NCBI GenBank assembly: GCA_020434605.1
Contig: JAGRAL010000045.1
Location: 1 to 5,299 of the forward strand
DNA length: 5,299 nt
Direction of reading: 5' to 3'
Origin: Bdellovibrionales bacterium
GTDB taxonomy: Bacteria > Bdellovibrionota > Bdellovibrionia > Bdellovibrionales > UBA840
The notes under the pieces were generated by a model. It did not search any database. It saw nothing but the letters and a program-made list of their open reading frames with translations, and was not told the origin of the DNA. Shown piece by piece: positions 1-5,299 of the stretch. Made by a program: the position numbers and the translations under genes. The stretch's first letter is position 1, and the number at the start of each line of letters is the position of its first letter.

Positions 1-69
1 CGTATTCATGCGCATACGATTCGCAGTCATACCAGAACTATTCACACGCATTGAAGTTAATAAATCCAT
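1..69 (-). CDS. flgC: Flagellar basal-body rod protein FlgC (N-terminal fragment, runs off the left edge)
   Basis: Only the first 23 codons are present; the protein begins MDLLTSMRVNSSGMTANR and continues past the left edge. This matches the usual FlgC opening, a short amphipathic helix with a 'SGMTANRMRMN' segment that in the family leads into the rod-protein signature. FlgC is a proximal rod subunit of the flagellar axis, exported by the flagellar type III system, and normally follows flgB, as it does here. The ATG shares one base with the flgB stop (TAATG). A strong ribosome binding site, AGGAGGT, lies 5 bases upstream inside the last flgB codons. The identification rests on a short stretch plus very strong synteny. 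Confidence 0.9.
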   Translation of the reverse strand, partial: MDLLTSMRVNSSGMTANRMRMNT

Positions 70-479
70 TATCTACCTCCTCCAATTACATACTTCATGG
101 CACCCATTTTTTTATTAATCAGTTGTGTAGCTGCTTTGTATCTGATTGAGTTTTCATTTAGCACAGCCATTTCTTTTTCGACATCCACAGTATTCATATC
201 ATTATTTACAGGAATATCTGGATTATCATATATATCAGCCTCTAAGCCCTCTAAGGCGGGACGAGCCAAAGGAAAGTGCAGAGCATTTGTTGCAGCCATA
301 TTTTGTGATCCGCCTCTTTGCAGAGCAGCTGCCAATTGATCTTCGAAATCAACCTTTTTAGCTTTGTAATTTGGAGTTTCAGCATTAGCAATATTGGCAG
401 ACGTAACTGTATTACGCTCCATCATGTAATCTAAAGATTTCTCTAATGCTGTTGTAGTAGTGTCGAATAATTTACTCAT
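69..479 (-). CDS. flgB: Flagellar basal-body rod protein FlgB
   Basis: A 136-residue protein, the normal length for FlgB, a proximal rod subunit that sits next to the MS ring/FliE junction and is exported by the flagellar type III apparatus without a cleaved signal. The flagellar rod-protein signature is visible at residues 27-40 (TSANIANAETPNYKA-like, with the conserved ANIAN..TP.YKA pattern). The middle region is variable and probably disordered. The C-terminal helix (about 98-130, with 'NENSIRYKAATQLINKKM') is typical of the family, where it packs against the N-terminal helix. The start at 479 is preceded by AAAGGAGA (488-495) at good spacing. The reading frame overlaps the end of the upstream sigma-54 activator by 8 bases and abuts flgC, so the three genes form one coupled transcription unit. 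Confidence 0.97.
   Translation of the reverse strand: MSKLFDTTTTALEKSLDYMMERNTVTSANIANAETPNYKAKKVDFEDQLAAALQRGGSQNMAATNALHFPLARPALEGLEADIYDNPDIPVNNDMNTVDVEKEMAVLNENSIRYKAATQLINKKMGAMKYVIGGGR
75..81 (-). promoter_or_regulatory. Strong flgC ribosome binding site nested in the last flgB codons
   Basis: The minus strand reads AGGAGGT, a full match to the anti-Shine-Dalgarno sequence, five bases before the flgC ATG at 69. The same bases encode the terminal Gly-Gly-Gly of FlgB, so translation of flgB passes through the site immediately before flgC initiation. Confidence 0.8.
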
Positions 480-1404
480 TCAGCATGTCTCCTTTATACT
501 CGTGAATTTTATTTCTCAAAGTACGGATACTAATACCAAGTAGGTGAGCTGCCTTTGTACGATTTTGATTAGTAAATTCTAATGTTTTTAAGATTAATTT
601 TTTCTCAGCTTCCATGATAGTCATGCCAGCTTCGATAAATGCTGGCTCCGCATTTTCACTAAGCTCAGGAAGTTCGATAAATTCAGGCAATAGCGTTCTA
701 CCTTGGCTAAGTAGCACTGCTCTTTCGATCACATTCTCCATCTCACGAATATTTCCAGGCCAAACCCATGACTGCAATTTCTCCATAGCTTCTTTAGAGA
801 TTTGCATTTTATCCTTTTTATTTAGAAGGCTGGACACCTCTACGAAGTGCTGAGCCAACAAAGAAATATCTTTTGGGCGCTGTTTTAAAGAAGGTATCTG
901 CATAGGAATTACATTCAGTCTGTAATACAAGTCCTCTCTAAATTTACCTTCTTTAACCAGACGCTCAATATTTTTGTTTGTTGTGGAGATAATACGAACA
1001 TTAATTTTAACTGGTTGTCTCGCACCCAATCTCTCTACTTCATTTTCTTGTAGAACTCTAAGAAGCTTAGCTTGAAGCGCTAAAGGCAAATCACCCAACT
1101 CGTCTAGTAGCAGCGTACTATTGTTGGCCAGTTCAAACTTTCCAGGTTTATCTTGATTTGCCCCTGTAAATGCTCCTCTAACATATCCAAACAACTCGCT
1201 CTCAAGTAAACCGTCTGGAATAGCTGCACAGTTAATTGTTACCATTCTTTGTGAAGCACGCTGACTCTTTGAGTGAATAAGTTTAGCCAATATCTCTTTA
1301 CCTGTTCCGCTTTCACCTTGTATCATTACAGCGGCACGGCTACTCGCGATACTCTCAGCTATCTCTATGATATGCTTCATTTTTGGATCTTGCGTTAATA
1401 TCAT
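472..1404 (-). CDS. Sigma-54-dependent transcriptional activator without receiver domain (AAA+ plus Fis-type HTH), probable flagellar regulator
   Basis: A 310-residue bacterial enhancer-binding protein that would use ATP hydrolysis to open sigma-54 RNA polymerase complexes. Visible AAA+ motifs, in order: Walker A GESGTGKE (30-37), the sigma-54-contacting GAFTGA loop (77-82), Walker B LLLDE (98-102), a sensor I region (R137 to about N145), the arginine-finger segment REDLYYRLNV (156-165) and sensor II WPGNIRE (215-221). A Fis-type helix-turn-helix occupies about 265-304 (NRTKAAHLLGISIRTLRNKI). All catalytic motifs look intact. Only about ten residues precede the AAA+ core, so there is no receiver, GAF or PAS domain, as in PspF. 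Upstream extension is impossible because the TPR gene stop overlaps its ATG (TAATG). The SD AGGAG lies at 1411-1415. Lying directly before flgB, it most likely controls sigma-54 flagellar genes (a FlgR/FlrC/FlbD-like role). That target assignment is inference, so no symbol is given. Confidence 0.95.
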   Translation of the reverse strand: MILTQDPKMKHIIEIAESIASSRAAVMIQGESGTGKEILAKLIHSKSQRASQRMVTINCAAIPDGLLESELFGYVRGAFTGANQDKPGKFELANNSTLLLDELGDLPLALQAKLLRVLQENEVERLGARQPVKINVRIISTTNKNIERLVKEGKFREDLYYRLNVIPMQIPSLKQRPKDISLLAQHFVEVSSLLNKKDKMQISKEAMEKLQSWVWPGNIREMENVIERAVLLSQGRTLLPEFIELPELSENAEPAFIEAGMTIMEAEKKLILKTLEFTNQNRTKAAHLLGISIRTLRNKIHEYKGDMLNE

Positions 1405-4124
1405 TATTGGCTCCTACTCGCGGGCATTCTCTCTAAATACTTTTTATAAGAGTCCGTCCATCTTGCTTCATCTAACTTTTCTTTTGCCAGTTTGTACCAA
1501 ATTTCGCCATTGTCAGCGGTTTGAAGTGGCATCCAAACTTCCTCGGCTTTTGCTAAATCACCTTTTTCAAAAAATAAATTTCCAAGTGTATACCTAGCAG
1601 AAGTTATTTCTGATCCTGTTTCAAAATTATTCACTAAATCTTGGTAATACTTGGATGCATCTTCTTTTTTACCCTGCTTAAGTAAAATCTCAGCCTTTTG
1701 TGATAAAGCAGATATGTACTGTTCATCTGTTATTGACTTACTGTCTTCGTAAAAATTTACAACTTTATCTAGAATTCGTATCGCATCTTGATCTTGCTTT
1801 TGCTCTCTAAAAATTTTAGCTAATTTAAAGTATGGTTTAGTTACAACTTCTGGCAGAGCTTTTGTTGTTTTAATAATTTGGTTTAAATACCCTTCAGCAA
1901 TTTCATATTCAGCTTTTTCAATGGCAACATTAGCTAATAACCCAATTCTCTCCATGTTCTCATCTTCTGATAAAGCATCCGTATTTTCGATCATGTTTAG
2001 GTGCTGCAGGGATCTCTCAAATTCTTTTAACTCATAATAAGTACTACCCATTCTTAAGTTTACTACTTGTAGCTTTGGAAGGTTTTCTAGCACTTCGCGC
2101 TTTTGCTCTTCTTCAGTGCCTTGGATAGCCTGCAATTTACCAACTAGATCTCGATACATTTTAGCTGCCTGCTCAAGAGCACTTGTCTTTTCTAAGGTTT
2201 CGGCTACGTAAAGTGTTAAATCAAATCGATCTGCATCTCTTAGCCATATAGCTTTATTAGAGCCATACAATCTTAGTGCCTCTAAATACTTTTTATTATT
2301 TAAATCCTGATGAATTTGCTCTGTTAAGTTTCTAGCAATTTTACTTCTATAAAATGGAAGATACGGTGAGGTAGTATTATCTTTATAAAACGATTGTAGT
2401 ATTTCAAGAGAGTCTTTTAAATCTCCCCTCTTAAAAAGACCTTCCTCAGTTAGTGCAGTCGTTAAATGCTGAAAATCAGGTGAGTCTTGTTTAGCATTAA
2501 AAGCGTTTACTCGCTCTCGCAAATCTGCAATTTCTGACTCTTTCATATCTGGAATATTTTTACTATCAATTCTTAATTTTGAAACAAAGGCACCGTCTGT
2601 ATTGTTGTATCTAAACGTGTTTTCAAGGTAGGCACCTTTTATTTTCGCAGTATTTTCAGTCATGATTTCTAAAATTTCACCAACTCTATTTAGCGCATAG
2701 CCGCCATGCTGGTGCATAGGATATCTCTTTAAAAATTCAATATAGTACTTATGCGCATCTAAGTATTTACCCTGTCTAAATAGAGATTCAGCGATATTAT
2801 AGTGAGCGTTAGGCGCATCATTTATAGATGCCGGAAAGCGGTCAAGCATCTTTTTATAAGTATCAATTGTAGCATCATAATTTTTTTGTTTAGCTAATAC
2901 GTCTCCAATTTTTAGTGCAGACTTATACTTCGTCTGTAAGGCCCCTTCACCTTCCATTACTTTTGTGTATGTAGAAATCGCATCTTCAAATTTATTAAGT
3001 CCAAGTAAGCAATCACCAATACTAACTAAAACTTCTTCTTTAAACCTGTTGTTTGGAATATCCGCTTGAATACTTAAAAACTCTTGTAATGCTGCCACAT
3101 AATTCTTTTTAGCTAGTGTTGCATAAGCGATTAGTAAGCGTGTTCTTTCATATAGCGGTGATTTTGGATAATCTTCTAATAGCTTCTTGTACAAGGTGAT
3201 CGCTTTGATATAACTACCATTTTCATTAGTTTCTTTCCACATATTATAGTGGGCATCCGCTTCCATAAATCGTAGTAGATGCTGATATTTAGTATTTGGT
3301 AACTCTTTTCTAAAAGCTTCTAAGCCTGTTAGGAATAGAGCGTATCTTTTGTTATTAAATACAGTTTGTAAAAGTTTTACTCGCTCAGCCTCTGCCCCTT
3401 CATGCTCTGCGATTTCATAAACGGGAGCTGTATCTTCAATTTCTTTAATAAATGAAGTTTCAGTGATTAAATATGGAAACGGAATGAACACATTTTTTTG
3501 TGCAGCAATCTGAGCACGTTTTGAAATTTCAAAATTTAGAATCGCAAATCGTTCGTAGTTAGGATCTGCCCCATCTTTTAGACCACGAAATTCTTGGTTA
3601 TTGTCTTTAGGTGCAGCGGGGGCATCAATAGCTATAGGAATTTCAGAGGCTGGCTTTCTAGCTTCTTTTGGTTTTTTAGCCTTAGCTACTACTTTTTTAG
3701 GAGGTAATACCTCTACAACCTTTTCTTCTTTTTTATCTTTATATAAATCGATTAAGAGTCTACTAGGAGATTCCATCTGGTAATCAAAAGCTTGAATGCT
3801 ATCATCTTTTAGATAAATTATGAACTCAACGTACTGATCTGTCTTTTGTTTTACTTCGACCTTATCAATGAACTCGTCTTTCCAGGTAAGAATATTACTA
3901 GTAACCTCAGGAGAGATGTCATCAATACGTAAGTCTAGACGCTTTTCTTTTCTATCTAAAAAGTACTCCCAAAGAGCTCTGCCTTGAAATTCTATTTGAG
4001 AACCGTCTGCACTGGACTTTAGTTGTGCTGAAAGTGCTAGCGCAGAGTTTAATGGCAATAATAGCAATGCCATTACAGCACAAAGTCTACGTGTCAAATT
4101 CATTGCAGCACTTAAATTCGGCAT
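1404..4124 (-). CDS. Large exported TPR-repeat protein with N-terminal AMIN-like domain; candidate periplasmic flagellar scaffold
   Basis: A 906-residue protein, first gene of the flagellar operon. A signal peptide is clear: Arg12-Arg13, a hydrophobic core at about 15-25 and an A-L-A signal peptidase I site ending at residue 30. Residues about 40-128 are rich in beta strands and end in SPSRLLIDLY, the closing motif of AMIN-like periplasmic domains. A K/P/A-rich low-complexity linker follows (about 130-178). TPR-like helical pairs dominate about 282-480 (for example YIKAITLYKKLLEDYP, YDATIDTYKKMLDRFP, YLDAHKYYIEFLKRYP) and about 640-890 (for example DQDAIRILDKVVNFYE, KEDASKYYQDLVNNFE), with a more divergent helical stretch between. 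It is probably a periplasmic or envelope-bound protein-interaction scaffold; no catalytic motif is seen. The start at 4124 has the SD AAGGGGA at 4135-4141. The internal Met8 would give a shorter signal peptide but lacks an SD. Function is not recognised from sequence. A flagellar role is inferred from the overlap with the sigma-54 activator and flgB. Confidence 0.92.
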   Translation of the reverse strand: MPNLSAAMNLTRRLCAVMALLLLPLNSALALSAQLKSSADGSQIEFQGRALWEYFLDRKEKRLDLRIDDISPEVTSNILTWKDEFIDKVEVKQKTDQYVEFIIYLKDDSIQAFDYQMESPSRLLIDLYKDKKEEKVVEVLPPKKVVAKAKKPKEARKPASEIPIAIDAPAAPKDNNQEFRGLKDGADPNYERFAILNFEISKRAQIAAQKNVFIPFPYLITETSFIKEIEDTAPVYEIAEHEGAEAERVKLLQTVFNNKRYALFLTGLEAFRKELPNTKYQHLLRFMEADAHYNMWKETNENGSYIKAITLYKKLLEDYPKSPLYERTRLLIAYATLAKKNYVAALQEFLSIQADIPNNRFKEEVLVSIGDCLLGLNKFEDAISTYTKVMEGEGALQTKYKSALKIGDVLAKQKNYDATIDTYKKMLDRFPASINDAPNAHYNIAESLFRQGKYLDAHKYYIEFLKRYPMHQHGGYALNRVGEILEIMTENTAKIKGAYLENTFRYNNTDGAFVSKLRIDSKNIPDMKESEIADLRERVNAFNAKQDSPDFQHLTTALTEEGLFKRGDLKDSLEILQSFYKDNTTSPYLPFYRSKIARNLTEQIHQDLNNKKYLEALRLYGSNKAIWLRDADRFDLTLYVAETLEKTSALEQAAKMYRDLVGKLQAIQGTEEEQKREVLENLPKLQVVNLRMGSTYYELKEFERSLQHLNMIENTDALSEDENMERIGLLANVAIEKAEYEIAEGYLNQIIKTTKALPEVVTKPYFKLAKIFREQKQDQDAIRILDKVVNFYEDSKSITDEQYISALSQKAEILLKQGKKEDASKYYQDLVNNFETGSEITSARYTLGNLFFEKGDLAKAEEVWMPLQTADNGEIWYKLAKEKLDEARWTDSYKKYLERMPASRSQ

Positions 4125-4134
4125 GTTTAAAAGT

Positions 4135-4141
4135 TCCCCTT
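4135..4141 (-). promoter_or_regulatory. Ribosome binding site deciding the TPR gene start
   Basis: The minus strand reads AAGGGGA ten bases before the ATG at 4124. It supports that start over the in-frame Met8 (ATG at 4103), which is preceded by AAGTGCTGC and no convincing Shine-Dalgarno sequence. Confidence 0.6.
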
Positions 4142-4151
4142 TATTTACAAC

Positions 4152-4171
4152 TACTTATATAAAAATAAGTA
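4152..4171. repeat. Short inverted repeat in the leader of the TPR gene
   Basis: Perfect 7-base arms TACTTAT and ATAAGTA are separated by 6 bases. If transcription starts near 4189, as the sigma-54 site predicts, the RNA would carry this small AT-rich hairpin about 11 bases upstream of the Shine-Dalgarno sequence. It is weak thermodynamically, being mostly A-U pairs, and it is not followed by a U-run on the minus strand, so it is unlikely to be a terminator. It could be an operator or leader hairpin, or chance in AT-rich DNA. Confidence 0.35.
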
Positions 4172-4199
4172 ATTTCCTAATATCCCTAGTAGTAATAAG

Positions 4200-4216
4200 A
4201 GCAGAAACAATGCCAA
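4200..4216 (-). promoter_or_regulatory. Candidate sigma-54 (-24/-12) promoter for the TPR-activator-flgBC operon
   Basis: The minus strand reads TTGGCATTGTTTCTGCT. Against the sigma-54 consensus YTGGCACGNNNNTTGCW it keeps the invariant GG (4214-4213) and GC (4202-4201) at exactly the required 10-base spacing and matches most of the remaining fixed positions, with mismatches at C7, G8 and T13. Transcription would begin near 4189, giving a leader of about 65 bases before the ATG at 4124. Context supports it, because the operon carries flagellar rod genes and its own sigma-54 activator. It overlaps a chance-looking hydrophobic open frame, and the call is by eye only. Confidence 0.6.
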
Positions 4217-4246
4217 CAAAACGCGGGCGGCTATTTACACGCATAT

Positions 4247-4275
4247 TTGAGTAGATTACATTCCAGACCAAAAAT
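4247..4275 (+). promoter_or_regulatory. Weak sigma-70-type promoter candidate for the lipoprotein-mlaE operon
   Basis: TTGAGT (4247-4252) and AAAAAT (4270-4275) are 17 bases apart, each matching four of six consensus positions. The predicted start would lie about 110 bases upstream of the lipoprotein ATG. Such matches are common in AT-rich DNA; it is listed because the divergent operon needs a promoter in this interval and no better plus-strand candidate was found. Confidence 0.25.
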
Positions 4276-4277
4276 AC

Positions 4278-4292
4278 TTGGCACTTAGCCAA
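4278..4292. repeat. Small palindrome TTGGC-N5-GCCAA between the divergent operons
   Basis: TTGGCACTTAGCCAA has perfect 5-base arms around a 5-base spacer, roughly midway between the divergent genes and about 62 bases upstream of the candidate sigma-54 promoter. It is a possible binding site for a dimeric regulator, including the operon's own Fis-type HTH protein acting as an enhancer-binding factor. Only one copy is visible, so this is weakly supported. Confidence 0.3.
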
Positions 4293-4394
4293 ATCGATGA
4301 CACAGGTTAAAGGTCTATTTTTCAAAAAAAACAGGAGATATTCTAACAGCTTAACGCTGAACGACCGATTTTAAACTAACAACTTGAGTGGACT

Positions 4395-4880
4395 ATGAAA
4401 CGAATCAACTTGCTACATCTTTTGATATTAACGTCATGTGTTTCTGTGCAATTACAGAAGCCTCTTGTATTAGAAAAATCTAAATACTATAGCCTTGTGG
4501 TGCCTTCAAAACCATTTGTTCGCATGGAACAAACTGGCATGGACCAATACTGGAGAAATGCGAAGAATGCCAATTCAATTTCACTACAAACAGCTTGTAG
4601 CGAAAACTATGATCCAAGTTTTCAAGATTTAAGTTACCAAAACATACAGGGCATTGATGAAATCAAAAAGGTGGTAGAGAGCAAATTTGATTACAATAGC
4701 CGAGTCGGACTGAAATCAGAGTATGAAGGTCTTGTCGATGGTATTTCAGTCGTAATTAAACTTGTAGTCTTTAAGAAAAATAATTGCTCGTATGTAATTA
4801 GCTATTTTGGTAAAAAGCAAAGCATCGAAAGTGATTTACATACTTTTAATAAATTTGTTAATAACTTTAGGGTGAAGTAA
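4395..4880 (+). CDS. Small lipoprotein of unknown function upstream of mlaE
   Basis: A 161-residue protein with a short type II signal peptide: K2/R3, a Leu/Ile-rich core and the lipobox L-T-S-C with the acylated cysteine at residue 15. The +2 residue is Val, not Asp, so by the enterobacterial Lol rule it would go to the outer membrane. The rest has no family I can name. The pattern 'YYSLVVPSKPF' near 31-41, beta strands at about 116-138 and a terminal helix 'FNKFVNNFRV' (151-160) loosely recall the Mog1/PsbP-like alpha-beta fold; this is a weak inference. Two further cysteines (68 and 131) could form a disulfide. The ribosome site is poor (GAGTGG ahead of the ATG). Its stop overlaps the permease start by one base (TAATG), implying co-translation and a possible accessory role in lipid transport. 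Confidence 0.85.
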   Translation: MKRINLLHLLILTSCVSVQLQKPLVLEKSKYYSLVVPSKPFVRMEQTGMDQYWRNAKNANSISLQTACSENYDPSFQDLSYQNIQGIDEIKKVVESKFDYNSRVGLKSEYEGLVDGISVVIKLVVFKKNNCSYVISYFGKKQSIESDLHTFNKFVNNFRVK

Positions 4881-5299
4881 TGAATGCACTTACTAGCCAA
4901 CTACAGTTCTTTGCAGATAAGTACATCTCATTAGCTGGTGGACTAGCAACCCTATTTATAAGTTTTTGGAAATCAGCCCTACTAACAAAAATTGAAAAAA
5001 AATCTCTGCAAGATCAAATATACCAAGTAGGAGTAAGATCTTTTTTACTAGTGATCGTTACCGCACTTTGCTCGGGTATGGTAATGGCTTTACAGTTTGG
5101 TTTAGGGTTACAAAAATTCGGTGGACAACTTTATGTTCCAAAAATTGTAAGCCTATCTTTTATCAGAGAGCTTGCACCTGTGTTTACTGGTCTGGTAGTT
5201 GCTGGCAGAGTAGGAGCTGGTTATGCATCAGAAATTGGGTCAATGGTAGTAACCCAGCAAGTAGATGCTATTCGAGCGCTAGGAACTTCTCCCATAGTA
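4880..5299 (+). CDS. mlaE: MlaE/YrbE-family ABC transporter permease (N-terminal 140 residues, runs off the right edge)
   Basis: An open frame from the ATG at 4880 to the window edge gives 140 residues of what is normally a protein of about 260. MlaE is the inner-membrane permease of the MCE-type phospholipid transport system (MlaFEDB), working with an MlaF ATPase and an MlaD MCE protein. The sequence shows an N-terminal amphipathic or interfacial segment (about 1-35), a hydrophobic helix (about 52-72, GVRSFLLVIVTALCSGMVMAL) and then the hallmark block at 94-138: FIRELAPVFTGLVVAGRVGA, followed by the conserved E-I-G-S-M..T.Q.DA.RALG pattern. These residues form the coupling region and are diagnostic of the family. 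AGGGTGA at 4869-4875 serves as SD within the end of the lipoprotein gene. MlaF and MlaD genes probably lie beyond the right edge, though this cannot be seen. The family assignment is firm; the exact symbol assumes orthology with Mla. Confidence 0.93.
   Translation, partial: MNALTSQLQFFADKYISLAGGLATLFISFWKSALLTKIEKKSLQDQIYQVGVRSFLLVIVTALCSGMVMALQFGLGLQKFGGQLYVPKIVSLSFIRELAPVFTGLVVAGRVGAGYASEIGSMVVTQQVDAIRALGTSPIV

Noticed and set aside
97..361. Plus-strand open frames of 71-80 codons opposite flgB.
   Set aside because: They lie entirely antisense to a well-supported flgB, have no convincing ribosome sites, and encode compositions typical of reverse-frame shadows.
614..853. Plus-strand open frame opposite the sigma-54 activator.
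   Set aside because: It is antisense to intact AAA+ and HTH coding sequence, with no recognisable protein features of its own.
1367..1597. Plus-strand open frame across the activator/TPR gene junction.
   Set aside because: It is antisense to two firmly supported genes, with no ribosome site or family resemblance.
3601..3783. Plus-strand frame with alanine/glycine-rich, membrane-like composition.
   Set aside because: It mirrors the K/P/A-rich linker codons of the TPR gene, which explains the hydrophobic look on the opposite strand.
4152..4171. Intrinsic terminator at the inverted repeat.
   Set aside because: The stem is almost all A-T and lacks a following U-run on the minus strand, and no gene on either strand ends there that would need termination.
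4279..4297. Plus-strand TTGGCAC as a -24 element of a sigma-54 promoter for the lipoprotein gene.
   Set aside because: The -12 GC is absent at the required 10-base spacing (AA is found there), so it does not form a -24/-12 pair. The same bases are better explained as one arm of the small palindrome.
4342..4372. Sigma-28-like promoter (CTAAC, about 16 bases, ACCGATTT) on the plus strand.
   Set aside because: The spacing is one base off, both elements deviate from consensus, and the downstream genes are not obvious late flagellar genes.

Overview
The window looks like chromosomal DNA of an AT-rich, flagellated Gram-negative bacterium. The mix of a sigma-54 activator embedded in a flagellar rod operon, a very long exported TPR protein and a neighbouring Mla-type lipid-transport permease would fit the Bdellovibrionota or former Deltaproteobacteria. 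That placement is inference from gene content and protein style; no marker gene in the window proves it.

The layout is two divergent operons that leave the window at either end, separated by a 270-base intergenic region (4125-4394). The leftward (minus-strand) operon reads in transcription order: a 906-residue exported protein with an N-terminal AMIN-like beta domain and TPR repeats (4124-1404), a sigma-54 activator of 310 residues with no receiver domain (1404-472), flgB (479-69) and the first 23 codons of flgC (69 to the edge). Every junction overlaps (1, 8 and 1 bases), so the genes are almost certainly co-transcribed and translationally coupled. The rightward operon is a 161-residue lipoprotein of unknown function (4395-4880) and, overlapping it by one base, the first 140 codons of an MlaE-family permease that continues past the right edge.

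The intergenic region contains a near-consensus sigma-54 promoter (-24/-12) on the minus strand at 4200-4216, about 65 bases upstream of the TPR gene once the start site is inferred. If it is real, the sigma-54 activator is made from a sigma-54 promoter, which suggests a feed-forward or autoregulatory switch for early flagellar rod assembly. The large periplasmic TPR protein is the least understood part. Its order of signal peptide, beta domain, K/P-rich linker and TPR array, and its position first in a rod operon, suggest a flagellar-motor scaffold comparable in architecture to PflA of Campylobacter. No rRNA, tRNA, CRISPR array, transposon or phage signature was seen.
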